This document shows, one piece after another, positions 38,501 through 53,500 of a stretch of DNA of 64,000 nucleotides. Position 1 is the first letter of the stretch. Each line of letters begins with the position of its first letter. A program made the position numbers and the translations under genes. Where the stretch lies: positions 25,172,620 through 25,236,619 of the forward strand of contig CM072885.1 in the NCBI GenBank assembly GCA_037013685.1, in the 5' to 3' direction. The DNA comes from Acridotheres tristis (Eukaryota > Chordata > Aves > Passeriformes > Sturnidae). Below the pieces are notes generated by a model that had not been told where the DNA came from, did not search any database, and saw only the letters and a list, made by a program, of their open reading frames with translations.

Positions 38501-41500
38501 TCCAGCCACGTCTACCTACACTCCAGCTCCATCTTCAAATGCTTTGAGGCTCATGTATAATGCACAGTACAAGTTCCCTCTTCCTGGGAAACCACATTAA
38601 CAGAGGGGCTCTGAGCCAGCATACTTTCTCTCCGAAAACAATAGTATTTTCTAACTTTGCCATGGATTAAACAATTTCCCAGTATTTGCAAGGGAAGGGA
38701 TCCCATCCAAGGAGTCATATCATCAGGAAGAAGAGAAAGGTCTCCTAAGGATGTGATTTGGCACAGCTGAGAAGTGACTGACAACCTAGTGACAGCAAAG
38801 GCTGCAATGCACAGATCCAGCAGGAGCAGCACAGGCAGCCACCACAGGAGCCTCTCTCACACTGTCTATCCAGGGCCATAAGATAACCTCAATTGCAGCC
38901 AAAAGAACCTGCTCTAGAATTGTCAGAGTGCTGCTTACGATCAAATGGGTCTGGTCTGAGAGAAATGGGGCACATCTCACCTCTCTCATTAAATGGACAA
39001 TTTAGCAGCTGCTCAAAACAGCCGTAACTAAGTCACTTTCTCTCTGAGCTAAATTTACAGGAATTGAATTTTGAAGTAGGAAAATACAGGGCTAATTTCC
39101 CACCTTCCACCTCTGTTATGCTTTGCAAATTTGAGTTGAAAAGATCAAATGGGTGGTGAGGGAGGATGCAAGAAAAATAGTAATAAAAACACCTATAATA
39201 CTCTTTTTGTCTCACATGCTAGCTCTTGCAGTTGCCAGAAGAAGAAACATATTTGAAAAACAGAAAGGCCCTTAATCCCATAAAGTGAGCAAACAAATCT
39301 ACACCTGAGTTGAGATACAGCCTCCCTTTATCCACCTGCTACATCATTTGCTTGTCTCCCTAGAGCTTCCTACTACTTACCTACAGAAATTAATTCACTA
39401 ACAGAATATCAAGTGTTTCTAATTGAAATGCAGTTCTCTGCTCAGATTTCACGCCTAATTTTTGGCTCTTCCAAAGTGTTCTTGCCTTTAATTGTGTTTA
39501 GCTTTCAGGGCAGGGATCTTTGCTCCTCCTTCCACATTGGAGTGTAGTAAAAAGACATCATGGTTGTTCTTAAAACTAATATGCTACAAACAGATTCACC
39601 TAACTTGTATTCTCATATAAACTCACATCCTGCTTTTGCATCAGAGGTTAACAGTAAAGTTTCTCATACCTTAACTAAGTCTCCTCAAATTGATTTCTTT
39701 TCTATCCTAAATAATCCTGTACTTAATTAATTAAAGCTCCCTTCAGCACAATTATTAATACCCTGTAGAGGAAAAGGGATCATTTTCTTTGTGATGAACA
39801 GGGCGGGGGGGGGGGGAAGAAAGAAAAAATAAAAAACCTCACATAAAGGCTCAGAGAGACTCTGGCTCTTCAATAGCCTGAGTTGAATCCCTATAAAACA
39901 ACTGCTTCAGCCTAAAAGCTAACATGGTGAATGAGAAATCCAAATATTTAATCAGGGTAAAGTACGTTTATTGTACTTTCTGTCCATCTCCCCCTACATT
40001 TTCATTTGGTAGTTAACAGACCTTCCTTAGGAGAGAGGTTCAAGAACTGATCCACTTCATGGGGCTCCAATTTAATCTCTGGAAGAACTTTCTGGGTCAG
40101 TGGTTTCATCTAGAAAAGAGAAATTAAGAGCATGAAAATCTGGAGTACACATCTTAAAAATCTTAATAGAAGGACACAAGGATTACTTCTCCTTAAATGG
40201 AGAGGTTTCCTCTCCTCCTGTTCTGCCACAGGAAAAACTTTAACTGCTTCACACAGTTTGCAAAAGCAGGCAACAGAGAATACTGCCCAGAGCACTCCCA
40301 CTATGGCTCTTATTACTACTACTATATTTAGCTAAAATAAAAGATTACGTCTCACAGATGACATTTCAGACTGAAAGCTAACATGTAACCCACTCCAATT
40401 ACTTCTCTAAGCAACAGAGCTGCTGCTAGGATTTGCTGGACTGCACAGTCTGTTTGAGTAAGGACAGAAACACCCCTGGGAATCAGGGAGAGCCTGTTAA
40501 GGGCCATTGTCATTTGGGAGCAAGAGCAAGGTGCCAGCCACTGAGCACCAGGTTTTGGGACCCAAGATCCTTTCACAGTGCTGAGGAGCAGGAAAAGAGA
40601 TGGTCACTGCTGACTGAAGTTTGGAAGACACCTGGCTTGCCCCAGTGACAAGGCTGGGGCACCAGGCTGCCAAGCTGCTGCCCAGAGCCTGTCTGTGTGC
40701 TACAGCCCCAGGCCTGAGGAAGCCAGTCTGGCACTCCTGCAGGTTAATTGCAGCCAAAATCTCTCTCAGTAACCTGTGCAACTAATTCATGCAACAGCAG
40801 TGAGCCACCAGCAAGTCCCAATACTCTGCAAATCACAGCATCCCAAGCTACAGCAGGACTACATCCTGGGAATAGCACGTTCAAGCTAGGACAAAATCAT
40901 GGGAAACTTGTGCTTAGCTTTGTTGAGTTTCTCATAAAATAACTCTTGTTGCACATATTTCTGATCCACATACGATTGGAAACATGTATTTTCAGCATAT
41001 ATCAACTCCCTCCAGCCTGGACTGACATTGCATCCTGGGGGCTGACAACAGCCATGCTTCTTCTTCCACTGGCTGGGGACCCTGGTGAGCCACCAGCTGC
41101 TGCAGTTCATTCTCCTTTAAACCAACCACAGCCAAACTAAGCTCTTCAGAATGCCCACTGGCTGCTCCAGCTGTGGTCAGAAAAGCACCACAAAGCTCCA
41201 TGTGAGGCTGGTTGGTGCAGAAGTAGCAGCAGCTTCAAATGTCAAAGCTTCACATATCTGGCAAAAGCAACTTCGCAGGCAAACAGGGAAACTCTCCAGT
41301 CAATCCAAACAAGGAGTCTTGTTCTGCTTAGGGGAAGGCAGGGCAGCACTAAAGTAAATTCTTATGAAAGACACTTAGCTTGTCACAGGCTTGATAGAGC
41401 AAATGGATTAGTCGGTTCAGGTGCAACTGGTTCATTAGAAACTATTCAAACATTTCTACAAGTCCAAGAGCCCCGGGCTTTGGGCTAGCACAGAAGACAA

Positions 41501-44500
41501 AATTGTATATCCAATCATTAAAAGCTAAAGATGTAAACAAGTGTTTTGAAACATAAGCTCTTACAGCAACAGTGGGACACCAGCAAACATTAAAAACCAT
41601 TAAAGCAGACTGCAGTGTGCACCCTGAACTGCCAAGCTCTGGTACCAAGGAAGCTACACTGGTATACAGCCTTAGGAGAAGCTGCAGCCAATTGTGCAGA
41701 GAGAACAGAGAGTCTGCAGTACCAGGGCATCTATCTGTAGTTCAGGCTGGTCCCCCTCCACCGACGTGGCTGTGACGGTGAGACTGACTGAGGGAGCAAG
41801 GCCTGATGTCTCACACAGCCCTGGCTCAGTCTTTATTGCAGCTGGAGTAAACTCTGTAGCCAGACACCATTCCTCATTTTCCAGGTCACCTGCCAGGGAA
41901 GGAAATTGGACACCACATGTTTAGATCAGAAACAGAAAGACTACAAACAAAAATAATGTCATTCCTTCTCCAGAGAAGGGAAACAAACACAGAAGACATT
42001 TCAGTCTATCAACAAAACTCTGTCCTTACTATTCAGCTCTCAGTCAATGCAGACAACCATGCCATTTCAGGGCTGTAACCTAATCCTAGCCCCAAGGTCC
42101 ACAGAGGAGCAGCAAGGAAAAACGCAGGGCACTGATCACTGTGCATTGCTGAAAGCTGCTAATGCGTAGCAGAACAAGACTAAACAAACCACTGGGTAAA
42201 GCAGCCAGGGAGCCGTGTCTTAAACAGGCTAGTACCTGCTGAATCAGTTTTATTCCTCCTAGAGATAGCCTTTAGCCAGACTTCTGCTCCTTCTACTGCT
42301 TGTAGGCAGCCAATAGCTCAAAAGGTGAGATTATACTTTTAAGAACAAAGTATTTGTCACACCCTTAACTTCAATTTTTTTCCCCAAGGATTCATTTAGT
42401 ATATGCAAAAGAGGATATAGGCTTTGATGATTTCACAGGAGCACCAGTGCCATGGTCATCATGCTAATTTCCTTCACAGACCCTCTGGGAAGTCACAGCA
42501 CAGGATGCATATTTTATCTGACAGCAATGAAACATGCATCACGTGTTGGCAGAATTATCCTCTAACTCCACTTACTGAAAGCTCGCTACTCAAGAGAAAG
42601 CCATGCAACCTTTTTCTAGACAAAGCTGAAGGGTTTGCCCAGCATTGTCAAGAACTGGAAGAAGGTCAGCATGGTAAGTTTAGCTCCCCGTTTCCATTCC
42701 ATTTTTTGCTGAAAAAGGACTTATTTTCCCAGGTCTGAAGTATAACGGAGGACCGAGAACTTGGAAAGACTCAACCTTTGAAACAATTCCACAAGGCTAT
42801 TAACAACCCCCTTTAAAAATACAAAATAATCAAATGCATTTTTGTCAATTGCAATTCTGCCTTAGAAAACTTCCTATTCCAACTGAATAGGAACTAAAGT
42901 CTTTCCTCTTGCAGGAGAACATCCTATATTAGGGCACTGCATCCCAACTGCATGTGGCACAGCCCTCATAGCCTACTGAGCAGTAGTTGTGAGAGGCATA
43001 TCCATTAAATAGAGCAACTGGAATCTGAAGGCAAATATACATGAAAGATAAAAGAGTGCTGATCTTTCTTTCAAAGCTTTCTACTGCCTTCAAACAGATT
43101 CTTTACTGCATACATGAAAGGTAGAGAGGGAGAGAGTGGGGCTGGTAAAAGCAACAGTTTTGAATTAACTGCGTGCTGCACCAACGTCCTGGGAGGCATC
43201 CATGGGGTTGTGGCTGTGCCACCAGCATTCTGCAAGGCTACACAAGACCCTCCATTCACAGCTGAGTGTATCAAGACGGTGGGATGTCAACAGAGTTCAG
43301 CTGCAAACAGGTAACAAAAACAAGAGTAGGCTTACAGCCTCTGTGCTGCTGTGCGTCCTTGCTATTAAGACCACACAGGCACTGGGCAGAAGCTGGGCGC
43401 CTGGAAGAAGAACGTACATCTCCCGTACTAGAAATTACTTTGTGGTGGGACCTAACCTCCACCACTGGCAAGGAAGGAGGTAATTTAAGTAAACACATAT
43501 CAAGGAATTAAAAATGAAAAATACATATCCTGTAATCAGAAGCTCAAGAACACCAAGGCCAGCAGCTCTGCCAGATTTAATGGCAGAGCAAGGACTAAAC
43601 ACCATATTTAAGTTTCTCCCAAAGCTTCCTGGGAAGTACAAAAATGCAAGAATAGGAATCTTTATGGGAAAAAAATAGGTAGGGTTGTCTAAATATTAAC
43701 TCGGGAGAGAGGACATTGCTCTTTTTCAACCCTCTCTGAGCCTCTCTATTCACAAACACAAAAGCACAGCTCCCTCCCAGCTTACTGTGCATGCATCATT
43801 CAGGTAAAACCTTTAAAACGGTAGCTGCCTGGAAATCCAGAATCCCTTGGCAAATACAACTTTCAAATGCCCGTTTTGACAACTTGTGTCAAAACTGGCC
43901 CCACATCACCTTGTGCAGAGCCTCCCTTTGATGCCCCTTGCACCTCTGGGTCAAGGTACCCCTGGGGTAGCATTATTGTGAAAGCTATGGATAAATGAGA
44001 GCTATTAGTGAAGCCAGTAATTAGCCCTTAATTGTCTCAAATTGCTATCAGCATGTGAGTAGAAGGGAAATCAAGCCATGGGTGACCAGCAAAACAGGGC
44101 ATGGCCTCTAAGGCTGCACTTTATGATTTTTATCACCTCTAAATCCCAGACTCATGATGAATATTCAGCTGCTTTAAGACAGTAAGATATGCTGACCTTT
44201 GGCTGGTCATTTCACTCCTCTGGAATCCATCATTTTATTCCTCTGGAAGCCGACATTGGTGATTAACCTGACATCCCTTCCATCACCACTTAGATCTGCA
44301 TAAACTACTCAGAGTTATTCTAGACTTTAAGCCAGTCTAAACAGTTTGTAGGGTTACAGATGGTTTCCAGCAACAGCAACATACTGCACTTAGCAGTGAG
44401 AATTCTGAAGAACTGCATCTGACACTTTTTCAACACTGCCTCTTACAATGCATAGTGACAACTGTCATTCCAGATGAACAATATTCTGAAAGGAAGGGAT

Positions 44501-47500
44501 AAAGGACTGGGCAAATCTCACCTGGATACTCTCCAAGTCACTGTTACAAATTCCCTACCAGGATCGGGGAGTGTTGTGCTACTAGTTACTTTCTTTTGAC
44601 ACATTCTAGCTTCTCAAGTCACCAAAAATCCCTTCTCTGCTCCAAGGGATCTGCAAGGACATTTCCCACTCTCCTTTCTCCTCTTCCTGAGCACAGCAGT
44701 TTGAAAGTATCTGAAAATCATTCTTAGTTTACTCTTACAATAGTTCCTTAGCATCTTAGTGTACTCTGCCAAGCACTGTACTAGCACAGCAAAGTGGCAA
44801 CCCTTCTCCCAAAGCCAATGAGAATATAATACAAAATCAGAAAAACTTAGGCAAAGAGCAAAAATACAGCAGGCTAATAGATCAGTGGTCATAAAGAGAG
44901 GTATGGCACACCCTCCAAGACAAGAGTACTTCTGATAGAGGATTACAGAGAATCATGAGAGAGATTTCAAGAAATAATGAGAACAAACAGCAAGTGTCGC
45001 ATGTGAAATATTGAAATGAAAAGGACAACAGGGGCTGGCTCAAGAGACCCACTGGAGGAAAAGGGAGGTACGTGTCTTCTCCAAACCAAGCAAGACATGC
45101 TGTGGTAGGAGTAAATGACTGGTGTCAAGAAGTTAGAGGTGTTTATTTTTATATTTGGCATGATCCATGAGGTACACATGAACTTTTGTGCCACAGTCCA
45201 AAACATGAAGCTGAGAGTATAATCTTCATGATGGTATGAATTCTAGACAAATATGAATAGGGCAACACTTCATCCTCAAAGGTGAAACAAAATATGCTAA
45301 AAGTCATTCAGATAGAGAGAGAAGAAAGTCTCAACAAGAGATTTAGCTCTCCAAATGGCTAAGAAAATACACATCCTAAGTACTGTCACTTTGGCTCTCT
45401 TGAAAAATCTCTTCTCAGGCTTCAAAACACTTCTCTGTTGAATAAGAAATCCTGGCTGTCAGTTCCCTCCCCAGATGAAATTTTCTACAAACCTCAGAAC
45501 TCTATCATGCAACGACTGCTTAGATGATCAGCATTCCCCTTTACCTACACTTTCATCAGTCCATGAATGCTAGGCATTTTGGCACATGAACATGTTATTT
45601 AGGGAGTCCACACAGCACTTAGCAAAATCCCAGCCAACACCTCTACGTGCAATGCACTAGTGCTGGTAAATTGCACACGTGAACTGAGCATTCAGGTTGC
45701 AAAGCACTCAGGTATTAAGAAATACCTATGAATGTTTAACTCAGTGTCCTCTTGCATATCATATACACCTAAAAATAGGAATGTTTTAATAACATGACCA
45801 AACAATTTCTCTACAGAGCCCATGCTATATCCAACAAGCAGAATGCATGGTGCTTCACTAATTGAGAAGATATTCCATGTTTTGTTCTTTGCACTGTCTC
45901 ATGCATAGCCTCACCTCTCCTTTAGCAAATACAATTCAAATTTGGTTCCCACAGGACTATTTAATTCCCTCCTAGGGAAAAGCTCCACAACCTGAATTCA
46001 TTTTCACAGCGGTGCTCAAAATTCAAGTGAGACATGGAAAGACTAAGGTAAAAAAGAAACTAGTAATTTAAAATGGCCAACTGGAGACAACTGGAATAGG
46101 ATTTTTCAGATGATTTAGCCCTATTATTAAACTTGATCAAAATCCAGCATGCACTGAGCTTTCAGGTTGGGCTGTGAGCATCTACCACTGCTGCAAGTTA
46201 AACATCAGAGTTTCAACTCAGGCACCCAAAAAAACCATTCATCACAGCCACCCAGGGTTTGTGACACATGCACCTAAGATCTCCTGTGTCCAAGACTAAA
46301 ATTACATTTCTTCAGAAAGCTTTTGTGTGCATCTGTCATCTAGCTTGTGTCTCTTCTCCCACAGACTCGTTTAGCACATATCTTCTACAGCACATTACAC
46401 TGTGATGATGATTGCCGACAGAAATATGCTCCTCCAAGCATCACAGCTGTACTCAGTGTGCATGATTTAGGCACACATGAAAAATGTACAATCAACAACA
46501 GCTGTGTTTTTACATGTCATAATTAATATATACCATTTCTGTGTTTATAAAAAACATTTTTAATATATCTGTATTTATACCCAGATATAAAAAATTCTAC
46601 ATAGTCTTTTAATAAGACCATGTGCAGCTTTCTAGGATATTTGTATCTCTCAGAAGAACTGCAACATTTTGCTTCTTTTCTTGTTCCATGGACATGTTAT
46701 AGAAAAGGCAGGGTAGGAAAAGTGGAACACAAAGTCAAAAATGCTTACTTCAACTGTATAGTTTTTCTAATTTCAGAGTTCCCAGAAAGTTTTGCTTTCC
46801 CTTTTTTATTTCTATCCAACTACTTCTTCAATCTTGTCCAACATACCACCTCCTTTGCTGTGAGAAAGTAGATCGTCTCCAACATTGACTAAATTTCACC
46901 CCTTCTGAGAGATGTACAGAAAAACAGAACTTACAAAAATAACTAAAATGGTGTCCCTTGCTCCCCACATTCTTTTCAGCACTCTTCATTAGAGTTTACA
47001 GAGACACTTACTGCTGGATAATTAAGGTGCATGTGCATTTACTGTGCATTTTTAAATAAATAAGAGATCTGTGAGATGCACTCTGCATCTCACCCTCACT
47101 CCTCTCAAGTACAGAGAATGCAAGTATCCAGAAAAAACAACAGTTTCACTTTTTTTTTCCCCTGCAGTAAAAAGTAAGATAGCACCACTATGTAAAAAAC
47201 CCACATGAAGGGTGTACCACTGAATCCAACCTTTAAGGAGAATAAAAGCCCATACCACCAATACAGATCTCCATCACAGAAAACAGATGCATGCACTGAA
47301 TGTCGTTTCAAACCACCACGCAAATAAGACCTGTAGAATCATCAAGGGATATATCCTTATCTGTATCACCAAAATGAAGAGGCAGTTTTTGCCTCCTCCT
47401 TCAAATTCACTGTTCAAGCAACAGATAAAGTAACTTAGAGAAAAACAAAACTAAAAATTTAAGGAGACCACAGACTATCAGTCAAAGTGCTCTGCACAGG

Positions 47501-50500
47501 TATCAGAAAAGCCATCTCTGAACAGGGTAATGCAGGATGTTCCCTAATGAGTCAAAGTGTTCTCCAGCCAAGTGTATTTAAATAACCTCCATCTGTGTTA
47601 ACTGATTCGAACAATAGGGCTTCAATTAATTCCTTTTGGTGCATTTGGTCCTTTTGGACAGACCTTACACTGTCACCATGCACCACAGGGCTGGATGCCC
47701 ACCTGGCTTCTGTACACCCATGCCATGGACAGCCATCTTCAGTCTCAGGCTCAACTCAGCACATGTTAATGACACACTTTGATGCAGACAGTGCTTAAAC
47801 TGCACCAAGGGTCCCTGTGTGCAAAGCTGGCCTTTGGACAAGTGTTCAGCCCTCACCTGAATGACCCCTCTGAGGGGAGTGCCTTTATACATGGAGCAGT
47901 AGGACCAAGGGGTGCTAACGAGCTCTCCACCACAGAACAGCTGCCAACTGGGAGCCAGCTAACTGCAAAGAGAAAGCGCCTCTTGGAAGAGGCTCACAAG
48001 TTGTTTGTGGGGAAACTGACTGCTTGATCTTTCAGAGAAGCACCTCTGCATCATGAGCCCTAAAGGGCTGCTGATGCATGCATTTTGGGCATGCTGCTGG
48101 ACATGCTACTTTCAGGGAAGGAAGTTCAGTGTCCCTAGCTTTGCAGTCTGAGCCTCTCCAACCTCCCAAAGGCAAATTGGACGTTTCTGGAGAAATAAAT
48201 GCTGCCTTCTCTATCCCCTGGGTTCAGATGGTTCACAGTGTCCAGCTCTGGGCACACATAACACTCACTGTCAGATACAAGCCTTGCTTATTACGCCTGA
48301 AATGCTGAACTCCAATGCCTCTACCTCTCCCCCTCTCCTTTGGGAGGTGAGAGCCCACATTCATGGACAAACAGTTCCTCTTACAGATGCCAGATGGCAT
48401 TTCCCCCTCCCGGTGCACACACTTGCTCTCACTGCAAATAATGCAACTGAAGCCCTCAGAACTGCTGTGACAAAAGAGATACTGTTTGACTACCAAACAC
48501 TGGGGTCCTTTTAAAAGTGCCAGGAAGGGAAAGTTAAATAAAGGGGCAAAGATGAGTAGCAGTGATACACTGTAATTACAGTGCATAGCAGAAATAGCTT
48601 TTTTCACAACAAATGATCATCGTTCATTCTGGCACCCCTTCTTTGACCAGCATGGAGTCCGTATATAATCCACAGATAATTTGCATCACTATCAAAATTA
48701 GTAAAATAGAAACAAAGACATATCACCTTTGTATACATGGGAGTCAGGTACAGACGGAGCTGGATTTACAGCCTTAAAGTTGGATAACATTATATGTCCT
48801 ATATAAGATTATGATTTCTTTCTTTTAAGGTATGAGAAAGTTATCCAGAGAAGCACTGTAGTCGAATAAAACAGTTCTCTCTCTCAGGTCCGAATTTTTC
48901 TCCTCACACACCACTCAGATGCTGTGAAGACCGATCTGTGTTTTGGCTTTAACACACATGAAATGGACTTGATGCTCACAGTACATAACTGAGTACAAGC
49001 TGCCAGTGCAACACTACAGAAAAAATGAGATCACTAGTTTCACAAACAGCAGGACTGGAAGCGGGAGGAATATTCGCATAATATGCATCATCAGGGAAAC
49101 TATTCCTGGGAAATCAGTTCCTGTAGTCACTTGGCAAAGAGTTTGAAAAAGAACCTGCAAAGGTCCCTGTATTGAGAAAGGCACAGCAAGAGCTGAAGGT
49201 CCAGAAGATTCTACCTAGGAGGAAACACCAAGGAAGTGCAGTTCATTTAGACTGTAACCAAGCAGCAGTCAAGAGGGAACTTAATCACAGCCTACAAACA
49301 CCTAGAGAAAGATGTTTCAGAGAGCAGATGATTCTTTAGAAGAAACAAAAGCTATAATGAGCTCTCATCTATGTGTAACTGGAAGCTAAAGGAGGCCAGA
49401 CTGCAAAAACTGACAATTATTAACTGCAATCATAAGTAAATGCCCACCTCTACATCAAAACTAACATTTTTCAGACATGCTGCTGTGCAAGAAGGAGTTA
49501 CAGGGTTGACGCAGAGTGACATATTGAGACTGTGGACCTTGGATATATAGAAGATAAAAAAATCTTCTTATACTCTGGTATCAATTTAGTTGCTCTCATA
49601 CAGACCAATGCTTTCAGGCACATGGTGTGATTCTTGGGCTGTCCTGTGCAAGGCCAGGAACTGGACTTGATGATTCTGATGGGTCCCTTCCGACTCAGAG
49701 TATTCTATGATGCTATGACTTTAACATTGTAGATGGTGACAAGGATTGACTGCTACCTTTCCACATAACACTCAAATACAGGCCACTTCCACTAAATGGC
49801 TTTCCCATTTCCTAAATAAACACACAAAAGAAAAAAAAAAATTACACAGAAAAAAGGTTGCAGGAGTATGCTTTAAAAAATTGCCAATATGGCTTTGACA
49901 ACAACTTTTGAAAGCACAAGTGAATTTCTTCTTTAATTTCTGTTTGTTTGGGTTTTTTTTAAGTCAGGGCAGAGATTCCCATTTTCCTTGTTCACATTAC
50001 ATTGATTCAGTATTTGGACAAAAACAGACAGTATCAGGACATTGTACCCCTCTATATATAGACTACATAAAAAAATAAATTAGGATATGTAATATAACCT
50101 TCTATTAATAATAAAACTCTTATGACTGACAAATACACCACATATACATATGTATATTATGTGTGTGCATACATATGGATACATATAAAATCTATGAAGA
50201 CCAACCTGAGCCTCAAGGCCAGAGATGCCCCTATGTAGAGACAGCACATGACACTAATTACTGCTTGTGAACTCCATACCTAAGCAAGGGGTTTTTGTAG
50301 CCCTGCCTGAGATTTACTGCTGAAGGAAGAAAAGTGGGAGCCATGGTTTTGGGGAATTTGTTTTGTTTGGGTTTCTTATTTGTAGTTTTCTTTTTCAAAT
50401 CGTTTAGGGAGATGGACTTGAAGTTTAAAAATCGAAAAAGAAAATTCAAGTTTTAGAAGCACATTACAGAAAAACATAACCTCAGCAGTAAAAAACACAG

Positions 50501-53500
50501 TAACAATACAGGTTACAGTCTGGGGCTATCCCCAGTTTTGGCACAGATAGGAGTAAAACAGCAACACACCATTTCAGCAATCAGTCTGTCAAACCTTCAG
50601 CCAAGACAAGCCTCTTCAAATCCAAAATTAACTTCAAAGCATTCCTGAGCAGGAAAGCACCAACAGGTGGGGCAGGTGGAGACCCAGACTAGTCACAAAA
50701 GCAGAGGCCTCAGGGGACTGGGAAAGGAATTCACCCAGCCACCTGGGCACAGTCTGAGAGACACAGCATTCAATCACTGGTCAGCTGTCCACTGTCTCTG
50801 CCCTACTAGGCTCACAAAATGAAAAACACCAGACAAATCGAACATACACCCACCACGAAACACCCCCCAGCACTTGAACTGATCTCAGAGGATGAAGAGC
50901 CCACACAGATGCTGCAGACTCTGCACATTCCTGCTACACACCAGCCCCTCAGTATTACCTGTACTCAGCTGTCACTTATGCCTCACACATGTCCCAAACA
51001 AGGGACAGCCATGATCCTAAAGTTTGTGCTCACAGCTAACAAGATCAAGCACGGAAGGGCAGGGAAGGAGCCTATACTCATATCTCAAGTCACAAGGAGA
51101 ATAACCAGATTGCCTGCTGAAACTTAGGTCCTGCCTTGCTCCTGGCTGTCTGATCCACAGCCCTTCCTTTCTAAAAGGCTGCAGAGACTGGACAACTGAA
51201 AACAAACCAGCACGGACCATAACAAAAAATTAGGCTTCTTTTCCTATTTCTTTACAGCTGTCAGAAATGAATCTGTGCCTCAAAAGGCTGTGATGAGATC
51301 TCCCTTATCCATCAGCCCTATTCTCTGTCTGCCCTCCCAGATTCTTCATGTCCTTTCAAGAGAATTTTCCACCACTCCTTGTCCTTCTCTACAACCATTC
51401 TACAGTTGTTTCAAAAACCCCAGGGCTCAAAACTAGAAAGCAGAAACCTGGTGGGAGAGAGGTGGCAGTGCAGCTGCTGTGGACAGTTTGGTACAGGACA
51501 CAGCCTCCTTTTTCATGTTGCTGCCTGAAGTCCTCCCCAGGCCATATGTCTTATTCGCCATTTCAGACAAACAAAAGTGATCAGCTAGCTGCAAGCAGGC
51601 AAGTCAAGCCTGTAAATCTCTCTCCCTCTAGTATCTTTAAAGTTTATGCAAAACTGAATCTAAGAACAGATTCTTGTCATGGGGAGAAACCAAATAACAC
51701 ATTAAATGCCAGATGTCTTGTACTCATATGCTTTAAAACTGATACCTTCAGAAAGCCCACACTAGCAACAAGCTGCAAGTATTAAAAAAAATTATCCTGT
51801 ACAAAGCTGGGGAAATGGCCTCAATACAGTGAAGTCAGAAGAGTGCCAGTGTTTGCACCTTGACTTCATGGATACTTAAATGTGCTCTTACATTGAACTT
51901 AACAGGACTTCTCAGAAAAGTTAGAACCAGGCTTATGAGTTTCCTAGGTTTTACAGATACAGCTCCTTTTAGAAAAATTTTACACAAATTTACAATTACA
52001 GGAATAGGTCAATTCAGCAGTTGCAGAAATTATGGTAATGGCCAGGCAGCAGCCAGCAAGAAACAGGTCACAGCAAAAATTACTCATTCCCTGCAGGAAT
52101 GGGCAGCAAAATGGAGTCAAAGAAACCAATCATTCCACCATAATGGCTGAGAGGAAACATTAAATAACATTTTCAATAAGGCTGTGGGAGACTCGGGGGG
52201 GAAAAAACAAAAGATGGCAACAGACACCGAATTGCTTAAACTGGTCTTGAAGATCATGTGCTGAACAATGCCAGCCCTTTTCTCAGCCCCCCTGCATGCT
52301 GAAGCTCGAAAACCATGCATCACCGTGGAACAAGCATGAAAACACTACAAGAGCTCACCAATCTGCCCATTGGGATGGGTATCTGGAGAATGCAAATATT
52401 TTTAACCACTCCACAAAGCCCCTCCCAGCTCCTCAGCAGCAGAGGATCATGCTGGAGCATATGAACCTCCCCCACCACACCCTGTACTTTCTGGTCCTCA
52501 AAACGACACTGGTGCTCCCAGTATCTGTGCCCTTATCCCACCAAGGGGACTGGCCTTCATCACAGTTGTCAGGAGCACTGTGTACCTTCACTGCCTAATA
52601 ACAGAGACGCTTTCAATCTCCAGTGTCCAGCCCTGCAGTACTGCCATCCACAAAGTCATCTTTTCCTGCTCTCACAGATTCAAGGAATGAAAAACCATCA
52701 GCGTGATGCCTTTGAATAGCAGAGAGTCGGGTTCACTCTAATAGTGCGATTTCCTTAAGTATTTCTCTGAGCTTCACTGTTTTGAAGTCAACAGGTGCAG
52801 AAAGATTGTGAGCATGATTCTGGGGTTAAGATTAAATAAAATCCCAAACCCCAAGAACAACTCCTCCTCTCTTATGAAACATTCTGCAGAGTGAACATAA
52901 GACAAAATGTTTTCCATTCTTTTTCTATCTTTAAACCCACTTGTTAATGTTTCCTGGCTTTTTAAAACATCATGTGATTACAGCTCTATTACAGTGGTCT
53001 CAGCAGTATAAATTTCTTCAGGAATTTTACCCAAAGGAAACTCCCCTTACTTTTAGCCTAATTTGAAGCTTCTCTCTGTTAACTTCGAGAAAAACTTGGT
53101 TTCTGATGTTCCTTTGCTTGTTTTCCCTTCCAAAATTAATACCTCCCATATGTGTTAATTTAAAAATACTTACATGAAACAGCAAGGAAATATAAAAATG
53201 GAAGACTTTCCATAGATTATGTTCCCCAATAATTTCCAAAAATTCTGTCCCACATTGAAAAATCCTTCTCACAGGTTTTATTAGTTGTCCTCTTGTAAAA
53301 TCTCTGGAAGATTTCATCTTGTTCCAACAGAGCACTTTGGGCTACACATCTATCAGCCTTTGAAGACCTGTCTGGTGGATCGTCACAAACAGCTTAGCTG
53401 GTCAATGCTTAGCCACAAGCACTAATCTCTCTCCCTCTTATTGTAACGCAGCTTAACACTCCACTGCTTTGCACTGTAAAGCTAATGGTGAAGATAAACC

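Noticed and set aside
47595..48607. Cluster of open frames on both strands in CREB3L2 intron 2
   Set aside because: They overlap in several frames without splice sites or a recognisable family. This is the expected result of a GC-richer stretch.
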